IMG/VR virus record: IMGVR_UViG_3300037486_000056
Coordinates: 1 to 23,414 of that record
Origin: a virus
DNA length: 23,414 nt
Reading direction: 5' to 3' (one strand)
Positions within the stretch are counted from its first letter, which is position 1. Each line of letters starts with the position of its first letter. Below the pieces are notes generated by a model. The model did not search any database and was not told the DNA's origin. It saw nothing but the letters and a program-made list of their open reading frames with translations. The translations under genes were made by a program, and so were the position numbers. Shown one piece after another: positions 21,646-23,414 of this stretch.

Positions 21646-22650
21646 ATGGCCGACGCTCTTGCGAATGTCTCCGTTGAGACGATGATCGGAGGGGAAACCT
21701 CCGGTCCGGTCCTCCAGAGACTTCTGGCGAACAACATGAACCCCGATTGCCTGCGCGACAATACCGTGCTGCGCGACCGGGACTGGATGGAGATGGATTC
21801 CGTCGTGGTCCCGATTGCCAAGCGGCGCATGCGTGGCATCGGAGACCTGATCACGCGTGGACTCACGTACAACCTGACTGACGCCATGGGAACGCCAGTC
21901 CTCGCGTACGAGCAGGAATCCGATATGGACGCCGCGACGATTTCGATGGAAGCGCGCGAGGAAGGGTACAACGACCGGGCGACCTACACGCCCGCGTACC
22001 TGCCGATCCCCTTGATCTACAAGGAGTTCGTCATCGGTGCGCGAAACCTCGCGGCTGCGCGCCGGATGGGACACCCGCTCGACACCACGCACGCAGCCAT
22101 CTCGACGCGGCTTGTGTCAGAAGCCGCCGATAACCTGCTGTTCAACGGGTCCGGCACGTTCGTCTTCAACACGAAGGCGCTTCAGGGCTACACGAACCTG
22201 ACCGGCCGAAACACCTACACGTCGATGACGGCGTGGACGGCTACTGCCAAGACTGCTGCCCTACGCTTCGCGGACATCATGGAGATGAAGTCCACGCTCC
22301 AGGGCGACCGCATGTGGGGTCCGTACGCTGTGTACGTCCCGCAGGCGTACGAGCGTTATCTGGACGAGGACTACTCGACCTACACCGGCCAGACCCTGCG
22401 GCAGCGCATTCTATCGGTGGAAGGAATCGAGGTCGTGGCGGGATCGGACTGGCTGGCCACTGGGAGCATCCTGATGGTCAACCTTCAGCCCGAGACGACT
22501 CGGATGGTCGTGGGCTTCCAGCCCCGGCTCGTTTCCTGGGACAGCCCGAGCGGGATGGCCGCGCACTTCCGGTGCATGGCGATCATGGTCCCGCAGTTGA
22601 GGCTGGACAAGGACGGCCGGAGCGGAATCGCTCACTGGTCGACTTCGTAG
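21646..22650 (+). CDS. Major capsid protein, HK97-fold (encapsulin-like group)
   Basis: GAAGGGAGAAAGGACAG precedes the ATG at 21646. The 334-residue protein shows features of the phage capsid group related to encapsulins: an N-terminal arm (ANVSVETMIGGETSGPVLQR), the P-domain segment with IPLIYKEFVIGARNLAAARR (122-141) and ISTRLVSEAADNLLFNGSG, and a C-terminal region with YAVYVPQAYERYLDEDY, LSVEGIEVVAGSDWLATGS and LRLDKDGRSGIAHW. There is no obvious N-terminal delta domain, so scaffolding is probably provided by the DUF2213 protein. Codons 124-167 are duplicated in the third TAGT gene. A strong hairpin follows the stop. Confidence 0.87.
   Translation: MADALANVSVETMIGGETSGPVLQRLLANNMNPDCLRDNTVLRDRDWMEMDSVVVPIAKRRMRGIGDLITRGLTYNLTDAMGTPVLAYEQESDMDAATISMEAREEGYNDRATYTPAYLPIPLIYKEFVIGARNLAAARRMGHPLDTTHAAISTRLVSEAADNLLFNGSGTFVFNTKALQGYTNLTGRNTYTSMTAWTATAKTAALRFADIMEMKSTLQGDRMWGPYAVYVPQAYERYLDEDYSTYTGQTLRQRILSVEGIEVVAGSDWLATGSILMVNLQPETTRMVVGFQPRLVSWDSPSGMAAHFRCMAIMVPQLRLDKDGRSGIAHWSTS
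22015..22147 (+). repeat. Capsid-gene source of the 133-bp duplicated fragment
   Basis: This part of the capsid gene (codons 124-167) is 130/133 identical to 8621-8753. It is the intact, in-context copy, so it is taken as the source and the upstream copy as the insert. Confidence 0.9.
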
Positions 22651-22683
22651 TATCTGCGCGGCGGTGAACCCGCAGAACGGAGG

Positions 22684-22721
22684 GGCGCGGACGATCCTGG
22701 CTGGTTCCAATCGTCCGCGCC
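22684..22721 (+). terminator. Hairpin after the major capsid gene
   Basis: GGCGCGGACGAT (22684-22695) is the perfect reverse complement of ATCGTCCGCGCC (22710-22721), with a 14-base loop in which TGG and CCA can pair again. It lies 34 bases after the capsid stop. No clear T-run follows (CTTCCGCTATCC), so it may be a weak or factor-aided terminator, or a stem that stabilises the abundant capsid transcript. Confidence 0.65.
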
Positions 22722-22749
22722 TTCCGCTATCCGACGATGGGGGCATCTG

Positions 22750-23073
22750 ATGGATGGCAAGAACACGTACCGCTTCAAGCGCGAAGCGGGCAAGCACTTC
22801 CTCCCTGGCGGTTCCCACCTTGGTCCTGGCGACATCATCGTCGCGTACGAGTACGAGGTCGAGTCCATCATTGACAAGCTGGATCTCGTTGAGAGCGGAG
22901 AACCCGAGGACGACATCGCTCCGCTGACGATCCGTGCTAGGGGACGCGGATGGTTCGACGTCATTCACCGAGACACGAACGAGCCAATCAATCACGCCGC
23001 CTTGCGACTGGCGGAAGCCATCGCGTTAGCTGGCGGTGACGAACACCTACGCATACCGGGGGTCGAGGAATGA
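22750..23073 (+). CDS. Hypothetical late protein after capsid (107 aa)
   Basis: ATG at 22750 follows GATGGGGG. The N-terminal part has strands and a basic stretch (YRFKREAGKHFLPGGSHLGP), then GDIIVAYEYEVESIIDKLD, a pattern seen in small proteins between capsid and head-completion genes, followed by LTIRARGRGWFDVIHRDT (a strand-rich core) and a C-terminal helix. Its position suggests a head-tail connector or capsid-associated function, but no family is recognised. The stop overlaps the next start (ATGA). Confidence 0.65.
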   Translation: MDGKNTYRFKREAGKHFLPGGSHLGPGDIIVAYEYEVESIIDKLDLVESGEPEDDIAPLTIRARGRGWFDVIHRDTNEPINHAALRLAEAIALAGGDEHLRIPGVEE

Positions 23074-23414
23074 GTGCTTGGACCGTTCCGCAGATATGGC
23101 CCGGAGAGGACGCCTTCATCATCGGAGGCGGTCCCAGCCTGAAGGGCGTGGACGTCACGCCGCTTATTGGGAAGAACGTCATTGCCGTGAACGATGCGTT
23201 CAGGCTTGGCCCTTGGCCGTTCGTATTCGCATGCGATGGAAGGTGGGGGAATAACCGCAGGGAACTGCTACGCGAGTTCGGTGGCGCGCGAGTCATCTGT
23301 CCAAGCGTGGCATCGTATCCCAAGTTCGAACGCAATCCGATGTTCCTCGCTCTGAAGCGCACGCACCGTGGACCATACATCAGTCGGACACCGGATACGC
23401 TGCGCTGGCACAAC
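23070..23414 (+). CDS. MptE-like/DUF115 protein, 3' end cut by window
   Basis: ATG at 23070 overlaps the previous TGA. The visible 115 residues show the Rossmann-like start of the MptE-like (DUF115) group found in many phages: GEDAFIIGGGPSLKGVDV, then LIGKNVIAVNDAFRLGPWPF with a VNDA motif and VFACDGRWG. Cellular MptE is a 6-hydroxymethylpterin pyrophosphokinase, while phage members have no proven role and are often placed among late genes. The gene continues past the end of the window. Confidence 0.72.
   Translation, partial: MSAWTVPQIWPGEDAFIIGGGPSLKGVDVTPLIGKNVIAVNDAFRLGPWPFVFACDGRWGNNRRELLREFGGARVICPSVASYPKFERNPMFLALKRTHRGPYISRTPDTLRWHN

Overview
This window is a piece of a tailed double-stranded DNA phage (Caudoviricetes) genome, or an integrated copy of one. 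Every supported gene is on the + strand, genes are packed with ATGA-type overlaps, and the gene order runs early, replication, packaging, capsid. The DNA is GC-rich. No integrase, immunity repressor, lysis cassette or tRNA is visible, so lifestyle and host cannot be fixed. The presence of a bacterial enhancer-binding protein suggests a GC-rich bacterial host that uses sigma-54. No stretch longer than 300 bases lacks a gene.

Layout. Positions 1-3823 hold small early genes of mostly unknown function, a compact sigma-54 activator (960-1922), a DUF551 protein and a short relative of its N-terminal helix. Positions 3880-5459 hold replication and recombination genes: a NinG-like zinc/HNH protein, a zinc-ribbon protein and a winged-helix replication initiator. 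Positions 5452-9464 hold a probable modification island: a ParB-like protein, three paralogous TET-associated-glycosyltransferase-like (TAGT) genes, and a member of the reversibly-glycosylated-polypeptide / UDP-arabinopyranose-mutase family. Positions 9451-23073 hold packaging and virion genes: small and large terminase, DUF1073-type portal, SPP1 gp7-type head morphogenesis protein fused to a putative ADP-ribosyltransferase, several structural proteins, an 860-residue repeat/LamG-like protein, DUF2213 protease/scaffold, a decoration-like protein and an encapsulin-like major capsid protein. The window ends inside an MptE-like gene.

Most notable observation. The third TAGT gene is interrupted by a 133-bp fragment (8621-8753) of the major capsid gene found about 13.4 kb downstream (22015-22147). 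The two copies are 130/133 identical. Removing the fragment restores a continuous 257-residue protein that aligns with its paralogue without a gap. Other points of interest are the TAGT plus mutase combination, the phage-encoded sigma-54 activator, the capsid-associated ADP-ribosyltransferase, an in-frame TGA in the leader of the DUF2213 gene, a 15-codon minigene, and strong hairpins at 641-678 and 22684-22721.

How the genes may work together (inference). The activator could switch on host or phage sigma-54 promoters. The replication genes copy the genome. The ParB/glycosyltransferase island may decorate DNA bases or another phage molecule before the terminase packages DNA through the portal into a capsid made by the scaffold, capsid and decoration proteins. 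The ADP-ribosyltransferase may be carried in the virion and delivered at infection.
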